Source: Candidatus Methanophagales archaeon (GTDB lineage Archaea; Halobacteriota; Syntropharchaeia; Alkanophagales; Methanospirareceae). Taken from it: a stretch of DNA of 9,159 bases. The stretch's first letter is position 1, and the number at the start of each line of letters is the position of its first letter. The position numbers and the translations under genes were made by a program. Of this stretch, positions 1 to 5,570 are shown one piece after another. The notes under the pieces were generated by a model. It was not told where the DNA came from and searched no databases. It was given only the letters and a program-made list of their open reading frames with translations. The stretch is from assembly GCA_014061035.1 (NCBI GenBank), contig JACGMN010000023.1, forward strand, positions 1 to 9,159, read 5' to 3'.

Positions 1-385
1 TACCCAAGGCGAGGTAGAGATAGTAGATATAACGGATAAGGTGAACAGCGCATTGTTAGAGTCTGAGATTGAGAATGGGATTGTGACCATCTTTGTGACG
101 GGTGCAACCGGTGCGGTAACGACAATAGAGTACGAGCCTGGACTGTTGAGTGATTTCCCCGCTGCGTTAGAGCGGTTGTTCCCACGTGGGATAGGATATG
201 AGCATGAATACCGGTGGCACGATGGAAACGGGCATTCACACGTCCGGGCATCTTTTCTCGGTCCTTCGCTGACCGTGCCGTTCAACGATAGAACGCTTAT
301 GCTAGGAACGTGGCAGCAGGTGGTCTTCATCGAGCTGGATATTAAAAGACGGTCGAGACAGATAATTCTACAGATAATTGGGTAG
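1..385 (+). CDS. YjbQ/UPF0047 family protein, 5'-truncated by the window edge
   Basis: The reading frame is open from base 2 and encodes TQGEVEIVDITDK before the first possible start codon. That is the normal N-terminal part of UPF0047 proteins, so the gene begins upstream of the window and the GTG at 41 is an internal valine. About 127 residues are visible, nearly the full usual length of ~135-140. Family landmarks follow in order: NGIVTIFV, the TTIEYEPGLL segment, DGNGHSHVRASFLGPSL, then TLMLGTWQQVVFIELD and a C-terminal QIIG. UPF0047 proteins form compact trimers. E. coli YjbQ has weak thiamine-phosphate synthase activity, and the cellular role is otherwise unsettled. The HTTAA-type motif of many members reads GATGA here; from memory, an archaeal subfamily with GSTAA-like versions exists. 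The gene ends in tandem TAG TAG (383-388), and its last 44 bases overlap the convergent rlmE gene. Confidence 0.9.
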   Translation, partial: TQGEVEIVDITDKVNSALLESEIENGIVTIFVTGATGAVTTIEYEPGLLSDFPAALERLFPRGIGYEHEYRWHDGNGHSHVRASFLGPSLTVPFNDRTLMLGTWQQVVFIELDIKRRSRQIILQIIG

Positions 386-1001
386 TAGATATATGCCCCT
401 TTCCTATAACATAGACCTCTGCACTCCTTTTACGTGAAGCTGCAGGCGAATACGCCCTCGTATACCTGAACTTCGCCTTCACGCTCGTATAAAATTGGTT
501 ATAGTAGCTACCTTGAAATATTTTCGCGACGAAGTTACTGCGGTTTGGGTTTGTTAATAACGCAGAAGCAATGGTTAGCGCTGCAGTGCTCAGTTCAAAA
601 GAGCGAAACTGATCAATATCTTTATTCCCCGACAGCTGTGGCGAAGCGTCCGAGATCACGACATCCACAGCATTTCTATCGTTCGATAAGAGCGCGTCTC
701 TTATAGCTCTTATCGCTTCTTCTTCGTTTGTTATATCAGTCCTTAATACTACGACATTATTGATTCGCTCTATTAGTTCTATATCCACGCTTATAACCAT
801 TCCGCGTTCGCCTACCAACGCGTCTGCAACCTGCGACCAGCCGCCCGGAGCAGCGCCAAGGTCCACGACAACATCACCCTCGTTTATTACCCCAAACTTA
901 TCGACTATCTGCCGCAGTTTAAATGCGGAACGAGACCTGTACCCTTCCTCTTTCGCTTTTTTATAAAATAGATCGCTCTGCAAATCTACTCTTTTTACCA
1001 T
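342..1001 (-). CDS. rlmE: RlmE/FtsJ-type 2'-O-ribose rRNA methyltransferase
   Basis: A 219-residue protein of the RrmJ/FtsJ family, which transfers a methyl group from S-adenosylmethionine to a ribose 2'-OH, in bacteria at U2552 of 23S rRNA. The N-terminus YRSRSAFKL contains the first catalytic Lys (K28). GAAPGGW at residues 49-55 is the SAM-binding loop, SDASP gives D118, AKIFQG gives K160 and SAEVYV gives E195, so the K-D-K-E tetrad is complete. It lacks the C-terminal TRAM domain found in some archaeal homologues. The ~17 residues after VIGKGHI look like an unconserved tail and lie partly over the end of the convergent yjbQ-like gene. The ATG is preceded by GGGGTGA with 5 bases between. 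It lies 52 bases downstream of the permease gene on the same strand and may be the last gene of a nadA-permease-rlmE operon. The exact rRNA or tRNA target in archaea is inferred. Confidence 0.93.
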   Translation of the reverse strand: MVKRVDLQSDLFYKKAKEEGYRSRSAFKLRQIVDKFGVINEGDVVVDLGAAPGGWSQVADALVGERGMVISVDIELIERINNVVVLRTDITNEEEAIRAIRDALLSNDRNAVDVVISDASPQLSGNKDIDQFRSFELSTAALTIASALLTNPNRSNFVAKIFQGSYYNQFYTSVKAKFRYTRAYSPAASRKRSAEVYVIGKGHISTTQLSVELSVSTVF

Positions 1002-1006
1002 CTACT

Positions 1007-1013
1007 TCACCCC
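1007..1013 (-). promoter_or_regulatory. Shine-Dalgarno site of rlmE, embedded in a heptamer repeat
   Basis: On the minus strand GGGGTGA stands 5 bases before the rlmE ATG. It matches the GGTGA core complementary to the archaeal 16S rRNA 3' end. Its first five bases belong to the last unit of the adjacent 7-base repeat tract, so the repeat supplies part of the ribosome binding site. Confidence 0.7.
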
Positions 1014-1051
1014 TTACCCTCTAACCCCTTAGCCTTTAGCCCTTAGCCCTT
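1009..1051. repeat. Degenerate 7-base tandem repeat between the permease and rlmE
   Basis: Plus-strand units are ACCCCTT, ACCCTCT, one extra A, ACCCCTT, AGCCTTT, AGCCCTT, AGCCCTT. The tract fills almost all of the 52-base spacer between the permease stop (1054) and the rlmE start (1001). It resembles the larger heptamer tract at 3988-4208 in unit length and base composition. Confidence 0.8.
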
Positions 1052-1053
1052 AT

Positions 1054-2097
1054 TTACCCTACGATTAACGTAAATATCGAGAAGAAGTAGCCTAAAGATA
1101 GAGCCAAGACGCTGATGGTTACCAGATAGGTAAGCAGTACCTTAATACCAAACTCCTTCTTCAGAACCAGAATTGCTGCCCAACTGGTGACCGGTCCTGC
1201 CAGAAGTAGCACCATCCCTGCACCTATCTCCATCCCATGCGTTACAAAGGCGTGAACTACGGGTACACTGGCAGTGGAGCAGATATGCATCGCGAGTCCA
1301 AAGAGAAGGCTAAATAGATACCCGAGCCCACCGCCAAGATGATCTCCAATAAATCTTCCTACCGGAGCTACCGTTACTACCAGAGCAGCAATAGCAAGAC
1401 CCAAAAGTAATGCTGGTCCAATCCTTTTTACCATATCGATAAATGCATAGCCGAAGATAGAGCTAATTCTTTCTTTAATCCCTCTTTCTACCACGGTAAC
1501 ATATCTCTCCGGGTCCTTCTCGAAGATTGCTCGACAATGCTGGCAGCAGAAGTAATAAGTTATACCTTTATACTCTGCTCTTACCGCATCACTTACGTCC
1601 ACGCTCATTCCACATATCGGGTCTCTGGCAATTCTACCTACCGACCTCGCTGGTTTTGGCTCGATCCCGGGCTTGATAAAGTTTCCAATAGCGCCCATAA
1701 CCAGCCCCATCAATATCTCGGCAAAGAATATGAATACCGTGAACATTATTCCCAGCATGGCATAGCAGACTAAGAGGGCAGGTATGGATGTTGCTGGCGT
1801 TGCTATCATGAATGCCAGGACAGGTCCTAATCTTGCACCTTTCTGGTAAAGGCTTATAGCTACCGGAAGAGCACCTATACAGCAAAGTGGGAGAACAGCG
1901 CCTGCGAAGATAGAGTAGAATATAGGTTTTAGTCCATTCCCACCCAGGTGCCTCTCCACCAGTTGGACTGGTACAAATTCATTGATTAGACCACTCAGGA
2001 AGAATCCTACTGCTACCCAGGGCAGTACGGCGAGTAAATAATCTGTAAATGCTGTAAGGAATTCAATTATTAGGTCCATGTCCATGTCCATGTCCAT
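1054..2097 (-). CDS. Polytopic metal permease (SO_0444/YraQ-like, DUF318) with internal YHS domain
   Basis: A 347-residue membrane protein of the predicted-permease family (PF03773-like) that includes SO_0444-type Cu/Zn efflux transporters. It has two hydrophobic halves. The first (about residues 10-140) contains VLPLCCIGALPVAISLYQKGA, and the second (about 215-345) contains the matching AMHICSTASVPVV and AGPVTS motifs; both halves carry the family's cysteine-containing helix. Between them lies a YHS domain (about 159-203): DPICGM (C162), EYKGITYYFCC (C184, C185) and C188, the usual metal-binding cysteine set. Export of a soft metal such as copper or zinc, with the YHS domain as a cytoplasmic metal sensor or chaperone, is inferred from the family. 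The N-terminus is MDMDMDMD, from four ATGGAC hexamers; any of four in-frame ATGs could start it and no Shine-Dalgarno stands nearby. It begins 28 bases after the nadA stop, suggesting co-transcription. Confidence 0.85.
   Translation of the reverse strand: MDMDMDMDLIIEFLTAFTDYLLAVLPWVAVGFFLSGLINEFVPVQLVERHLGGNGLKPIFYSIFAGAVLPLCCIGALPVAISLYQKGARLGPVLAFMIATPATSIPALLVCYAMLGIMFTVFIFFAEILMGLVMGAIGNFIKPGIEPKPARSVGRIARDPICGMSVDVSDAVRAEYKGITYYFCCQHCRAIFEKDPERYVTVVERGIKERISSIFGYAFIDMVKRIGPALLLGLAIAALVVTVAPVGRFIGDHLGGGLGYLFSLLFGLAMHICSTASVPVVHAFVTHGMEIGAGMVLLLAGPVTSWAAILVLKKEFGIKVLLTYLVTISVLALSLGYFFSIFTLIVG
2074..2097 (-). repeat. Hexamer microsatellite (ATGGAC)x4 at the permease start
   Basis: Four perfect ATGGAC copies on the minus strand form the first eight codons of the permease. 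Each copy contains an in-frame ATG. Gain or loss of a copy would keep the frame and change only the number of Met-Asp pairs and available starts. Confidence 0.95.
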
Positions 2098-2125
2098 GAA
2101 ATGGAATGAGCATGAATGAGAGCGA

Positions 2126-3034
2126 TCAGGAAAGGCTGAGCATCCGTTCTATAGCTCTACGTGCTTTCTCTGCTACATCCTTCTGCACAACTACGACCGG
2201 CTTCTCTAATTCTAATACTCTTTCCAACTTTTTCAATGAATGCATCTTCATCTGTGGACATACTGCGGTCTCAGAGATGGGATAGAATCTCTTACCCTTG
2301 CACTCGCTCTTAAGCCGGTGTAAGTGCCCAACCTCGGTCCCTATCAAAAACTCTTCCTCCTTCGCCTCTTTGCAGTACTCTATCATCCCACTTGTGGATG
2401 TGACATGGTCTGCCATATCCTGAACTTCTATCACGCATTCTGGATGAACGACCACTCCTGCCTCTGGGTGTTTAATCTTCATCGTTAGCAGATCATCATC
2501 TAAAATCTGGTGATGGGTTGGGCACAGACCATACTCAGGAACAGTGATTATCTGTTTTGATGTCTGCTTTTCCAAATACCGCGAAAGATTATGATCCGGT
2601 CCAAATATGATAGTCTCAGAATCCATCGCCTCAACCATCACCGATGCGTTTGATGATGTGCATACGCAGTCAGCCAGCGCCTTGCAATCTGCAAGCGTGT
2701 TTACGTATAGCAGGACTTCTGCATCCGGATTCTTCTTCTTTTCCTTCTTTAAATCGTCAGGAAATAGCAACTGTGCCATCGGGCATATTGCACCAGGATC
2801 AGGGATTAAAACCTTCTTGTTCGGATTTAGGATTGCTGCAGTCTCAGCCATGAAATCTACGCCGCAAAAGACGATAATCTCGGCATCTGTCTCCGCTGCA
2901 GTCCTTGCAAGCTCGAATGAGTCACCGACGAAATCCGCGATCTCCTGAACTTCTGGCCTCTGATAGTTGTGTGCAAGAATTAGAACATTCTTACCGTTCC
3001 TGAGGTTTTCTATCCGTTCCTTAACCCTCTCCAT
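2126..3034 (-). CDS. nadA: Quinolinate synthase NadA
   Basis: A full-length (302-residue) quinolinate synthase. It condenses iminoaspartate with dihydroxyacetone phosphate to give quinolinate, the first pyridine of de novo NAD synthesis. The three cysteines that hold its [4Fe-4S] cluster are present: C84 in GAICPMA, C171 in GLCPTHHQ and C259 in AVCPQM. Other family landmarks are ILAHNYQRPEVQ near the start, GDSFELAR, CGVDFMAETA, YVNT, FGPDHNLSRYL, VHPEC and GTEVGHLHRL. The ATG at 3034 gives the usual N-terminal length; the only Shine-Dalgarno-like sequence is a GGAG 14 bases upstream, so initiation signals are weak. No partner that makes iminoaspartate (NadB or aspartate dehydrogenase) and no nadC is in the window. 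It diverges from larE, whose pathway uses a nicotinate dinucleotide, and leads a leftward set with the permease and rlmE. Confidence 0.97.
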   Translation of the reverse strand: MERVKERIENLRNGKNVLILAHNYQRPEVQEIADFVGDSFELARTAAETDAEIIVFCGVDFMAETAAILNPNKKVLIPDPGAICPMAQLLFPDDLKKEKKKNPDAEVLLYVNTLADCKALADCVCTSSNASVMVEAMDSETIIFGPDHNLSRYLEKQTSKQIITVPEYGLCPTHHQILDDDLLTMKIKHPEAGVVVHPECVIEVQDMADHVTSTSGMIEYCKEAKEEEFLIGTEVGHLHRLKSECKGKRFYPISETAVCPQMKMHSLKKLERVLELEKPVVVVQKDVAEKARRAIERMLSLS

Positions 3035-3176
3035 GATATGCTTTGTATCTCCGTCCTCTATTTTTATTCTATTTTATTTTATTCTATTCTATTCTATTCT
3101 ATCTGCTCTACTCTTTAAGTTATATTAATTATTGTATGCATGTAATGTTCTAATAATTACTTTTAAAATTAAATAA
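3035..3176. promoter_or_regulatory. Divergent nadA/larE promoter region
   Basis: This AT-rich spacer must hold promoters for both directions. TTATATTAA around 3119-3127 reads as TTAATATAA on the other strand and could act as a TATA element either way. Used rightward it would give a short larE leader starting near 3150. Used leftward it would start the nadA transcript near 3095, within the pentamer array. A 16-base dyad, ATT-gt-ATGCAT-gt-AAT at 3131-3146, lies between them and could be an operator, but it is interrupted and unproven. larE has no Shine-Dalgarno; a leaderless start is possible. Confidence 0.4.
3066..3100. repeat. Pentamer tandem array ATTYT x7 in the nadA leader
   Basis: Seven contiguous pentamers read ATTCT, ATTTT, ATTTT, then four ATTCT. 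On the minus strand this is a purine-rich AGAAT/AAAAT tract ending 31 bases before the nadA start codon, so it probably lies in the nadA promoter or 5' untranslated region. Confidence 0.9.
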
Positions 3177-4025
3177 ATGACCTGCTCGAAGTTAGGAACG
3201 CTGAGGGAAAAGATAGCATCGGCATCAAAGGGCGCGGGCGGCACGAGTAAGATTTTAATCGCTTTTTCTGGTGGTGTGGATAGCGGGCTGCTGCTGAAGA
3301 TTGCACAGGATATACTCGGAGAAGCTGTATTCGCCGTCACTTTAGACGCTGAAATAATGCCGAGAAGCGAGTTGAAGCATGCTGAACAGTTCGTAAAAGC
3401 GCTCGGTTGTGATTATGAGATAGTAAAATTTCCGATATTGGATAACAAGGACTTTGTTAAAGGTTCAAGAGAGAGGTGCTATTACTGCAAGAAGGAAAGT
3501 GCAAAGATTCTTGCGATGATAGGCGCGGATAAAGAGATAAAATCTATAGCAGACGGAGTTAATATCTCAGACTTTGACGAATACCGTCCTGGTATAAAAG
3601 CATCTGACGAAGCAGGAATTTGGCATCCTTTTGTCGATGCAGGGATCACAAAATCAGATATCCGTGATATAGCAAAAGAGATCGGTTTAGAGTTCTGGGA
3701 CAAACCCTCCTCTGCATGTCTGGCGACACGAATACCATACGGCGATGAGATTACAAAGGATAAGTTGGAACAGATTGAGAGGGCAGAAGAGATCTTGAGA
3801 GGTAAAGGTTTCAGGTTCCAGCAGGTGAGAGCAAGAATTCATGGCGAGATCGTCAGGATTGAGGTAACAGCCGGAGAGATCGATCAGGCTCTCAGACTCC
3901 GTACTGAGATAATAAGAGAGTTAAAGGGAATAGGGTTCAAATATATAACGCTCGACCTCGAAGGATACAGAAGTGGTAGTATGGATGTCAGGGTTCAGGG
4001 TTCAGGGTTCAAGGTTCAGGGTTAG
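3177..4025 (+). CDS. larE: LarE-type PP-loop sulfur transferase (nickel-pincer nucleotide synthesis)
   Basis: A 282-residue ATP-pyrophosphatase of the LarE family, which adenylylates and then sulfurates the carboxylated nicotinate mononucleotide to make the thiocarboxylates of the nickel-pincer cofactor. The PP-loop SGGVDS is at residues 31-36. RERCYYCK gives C101 and C104, and WDKPSSACLATRIPYG gives C181, the position of the sulfur-donating cysteine in Lactobacillus LarE. CxxC plus this third cysteine is the set used by LarE enzymes that bind a [4Fe-4S] cluster and recycle sulfur, so a catalytic rather than sacrificial enzyme is inferred. The family normally ends soon after DLEGYRSGS. Here the last ~12 residues (VRVQGSGFKVQG) are translated from an intergenic heptamer repeat that also supplies the stop. 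No Shine-Dalgarno precedes the ATG. nadA diverges upstream and a cysteine desulfurase follows. larB and larC are not in the window. Confidence 0.9.
   Translation: MTCSKLGTLREKIASASKGAGGTSKILIAFSGGVDSGLLLKIAQDILGEAVFAVTLDAEIMPRSELKHAEQFVKALGCDYEIVKFPILDNKDFVKGSRERCYYCKKESAKILAMIGADKEIKSIADGVNISDFDEYRPGIKASDEAGIWHPFVDAGITKSDIRDIAKEIGLEFWDKPSSACLATRIPYGDEITKDKLEQIERAEEILRGKGFRFQQVRARIHGEIVRIEVTAGEIDQALRLRTEIIRELKGIGFKYITLDLEGYRSGSMDVRVQGSGFKVQG
3988..4022. repeat. Heptamer array (TCAGGGT)x5 inside the 3' end of larE
   Basis: Five contiguous units start at 3988, 3995, 4002, 4009 and 4016. Four are perfect TCAGGGT and the fourth is TCAAGGT. The array is translated as the last residues of LarE, and the TAG stop follows directly at 4023-4025. 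Confidence 0.97.
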
Positions 4026-4221
4026 ACATATAAAAATCCTAAACTCTAATTTCTAAATACTAAACAATTTCAAAATTAAAAATCCGAATATCAAAACTTA
4101 TACTGGATCCATGATCTATGATCCGTGAACCCTTAACCCCTTAACTTCAAACGCAGAACGTAGAACGTAGAACGTAGAACACCCTGAACCCTGAACCGTG
4201 AACCCTGAGTAATTACCGCCT
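4026..4221. repeat. Spacer built of 7-base-periodic repeat families
   Basis: The spacer is a mosaic of heptamers that changes family along its length. Four CTAANNN units occupy 4039-4066, then TTTCAAA, ATTAAAA, ATCCGAA and TATCAAA occupy 4068-4095. GATCCAT, GATCTAT, GATCCGT, GAACCCT and TAACCCC follow from 4106 to 4140. Three GAACGTA units lie at 4156-4176, and ACCCTGA, ACCCTGA, ACCGTGA, ACCCTGA at 4181-4208. An AAC triplet recurs at 4128, 4135, 4143, 4150, 4157, 4164, 4171, 4178, 4187, 4194 and 4201, almost always 7 bases apart. ACATATAAAAAT near 4027-4038 resembles a TATA box, but no Shine-Dalgarno precedes the downstream ATG at 4222. Confidence 0.9.
4181..4208. repeat. Inverted heptamer array (ACCCTGA)x4, partner of the larE-end array
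   Basis: Three perfect ACCCTGA units and one ACCGTGA are the reverse complement of the TCAGGGT array at 3988-4022. Pairing the two arrays would give about 28 base pairs with two mismatches around a 158-base loop, in DNA or in a read-through transcript. Confidence 0.9.
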
Positions 4222-5478
4222 ATGAACGAAAGAATAAGAGCTGATTTTCCGATACTGGAGGATATAATTTACATGGACAGTGCAGCAACGAGCCTCACAC
4301 CAGAACCGGTCTTAGAAGCAGTTTTGAGCTATTATCGGCAGTATAACGCTAATGTAGGGCGTGGTGTTCACCGCTTATCCAGGATTGCGACACAGAAGTA
4401 TAAAGACGCGCATGAGAAGATCGCGGAGTTCATCGGCATCGGCGCTGGTAGTGTGAGAGAAGGAGAGGGAAGAGCGGTAGACGGAGCGGTTATATTCACT
4501 AAGAATACTACAGAAGCCATAAATATGGTTGCGTACGGGTTAAGATGGGCGAAGAGGGACGAGGTAGTGACAACGTTGCTGGAGCATCATTCTAATTTTC
4601 TGCCATGGTTGAGGTTGAAAGAGCAGGGTGTGATTGCAAAAGTGAAGATAGTGAAGCCAGATACAGATCCAGATATGGCGGGATGGTTCGATCTTGATGA
4701 TTTTAAGGCTGCTATTGATGCACGAACGAGATTGGTAGCGGTAACGCAGGTATCAAATGTCTTAGGTACGGTTTTGCCGGTTAAAGAGATATCTGCGATC
4801 TGCAAAGAGAATGGTAGCTTATTGCTCGTTGATGGTGCACAATCTGCCCCTCATCGCCGGATAGATGTAGAAGAGCTTGGCTGTGACTTCTTTGCATTCT
4901 CCGGGCATAAAATGCTCGGACCGACTGGCACAGGCATTCTATATATGAGAGATCCGGATGTGCTTGAGCCTACCTTTTTCGGTGGCGGGATGGTAGAAAC
5001 TGTCTCGGAAGCTGATTACAGACTGGCTGGCGGCTATGAACGCTTTGAGGCAGGGACGCCGCATATCGCTGGTGGGATAGGTCTTGGAAGGGCGGTAGAT
5101 TATCTGAATAATATTGGAATGGAGAAGATAGAAGCTCATGAGGCAAGATTATCAAAGAGACTGTTGAAAGGGCTGCAAAGCATCACTGGTGTGCAGGTTT
5201 ACGGTTACGGCTCTTCGAGTCTTGATCATGGTACAGGGATTGACAGGATTGGTGTAGCAGCATTCAATCTTGATGGATTACATCCGCATGATGTCGCCGT
5301 AATGCTCGCAGAAGCATCAGATATAATGGTACGGTCCGGGCATCACTGCTGCATGCCGCTGATGAATTATCTTGGATTGAAGGATGGAACGGTCAGAGCG
5401 TCGCTATATTTATACAATACGGAAGAGGAGGTTGATAGATTTTTAGAGACCGTCACGGAGATTGTAGATACGGTGTAG
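4222..5478 (+). CDS. SufS/CsdA-type cysteine desulfurase (class V aminotransferase)
   Basis: A 418-residue PLP enzyme that takes sulfur from cysteine as an enzyme persulfide and releases alanine. Landmarks in order: YMDSAATSLTP near the start, GVHRLSR (47-53), NTTEAIN (95-101), EHHSN (121-125), VDGAQSAPH (203-211, with D204 contacting the cofactor), FSGHKMLGPTG with the PLP lysine at K230, and RSGHHCCMPLM with the catalytic cysteine in C376/C377. This is the group II (SufS/CsdA) arrangement rather than NifS/IscS. Residues ~72-88 form a Gly/Glu-rich stretch between helix and strand that looks like a small lineage-specific insertion. No sufBC or sufU genes are adjacent. Following larE, and close to Fe-S-dependent nadA, it may feed sulfur to these enzymes; that is inference. 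No Shine-Dalgarno precedes the ATG, and the upstream spacer is repeat-derived. Confidence 0.94.
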   Translation: MNERIRADFPILEDIIYMDSAATSLTPEPVLEAVLSYYRQYNANVGRGVHRLSRIATQKYKDAHEKIAEFIGIGAGSVREGEGRAVDGAVIFTKNTTEAINMVAYGLRWAKRDEVVTTLLEHHSNFLPWLRLKEQGVIAKVKIVKPDTDPDMAGWFDLDDFKAAIDARTRLVAVTQVSNVLGTVLPVKEISAICKENGSLLLVDGAQSAPHRRIDVEELGCDFFAFSGHKMLGPTGTGILYMRDPDVLEPTFFGGGMVETVSEADYRLAGGYERFEAGTPHIAGGIGLGRAVDYLNNIGMEKIEAHEARLSKRLLKGLQSITGVQVYGYGSSSLDHGTGIDRIGVAAFNLDGLHPHDVAVMLAEASDIMVRSGHHCCMPLMNYLGLKDGTVRASLYLYNTEEEVDRFLETVTEIVDTV

Positions 5479-5515
5479 CGTCAATTGCTGTGAAGAAACA
5501 GATGAGAAATTTAAG

Positions 5516-5547
5516 AGGTTTTTAAAAGGTTTTTAAGAGGTTAATAA
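5516..5547. repeat. Three 11-base-spaced AGGTTTTTAA elements before the beta-helix gene
   Basis: AGGTTTTTAA occurs at 5516-5525 and 5527-5536, and AGGTTAATAA at 5538-5547, starting exactly 11 bases apart. The T5 runs could terminate transcription of the upstream desulfurase gene. The helical-turn spacing would also suit an operator or a promoter element for the downstream gene. The sequence alone does not decide. Confidence 0.7.
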
Positions 5548-5557
5548 AAAAGATTTA

Positions 5558-5564
5558 GAGGTGA
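5558..5564 (+). promoter_or_regulatory. Shine-Dalgarno site of the beta-helix gene
   Basis: GAGGTGA stands 6 bases before the ATG at 5571. This is a strong archaeal ribosome binding site and fixes the start of the exported protein. Confidence 0.85.
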
Positions 5565-5570
5565 AAAAAA

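Noticed and set aside
41..385. GTG at 41 as the start of the first gene
   Set aside because: The frame is open to the window edge and the codons before it encode the conserved VEIVDITDK region, so the GTG is an internal valine.
1009..1051. Telomere-like repeat or replication origin
   Set aside because: The CCCTTA-like units recall telomeric heptamers, but the tracts are short, internal between genes and degenerate. No initiator gene or origin boxes are present.
1537..1885. ORFs overlapping the permease on both strands
   Set aside because: They are shadows of a well-supported membrane protein with both family motifs and a YHS domain.
4106..4125. GGATC...GATCC palindrome as an operator
   Set aside because: Only the outer five bases pair. 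The symmetry is explained by GATCCAT/GATCTAT/GATCCGT direct heptamers.
3988..4208. CRISPR array
   Set aside because: Units are 7 bases and contiguous, with no unique spacers of CRISPR length and no cas genes nearby.
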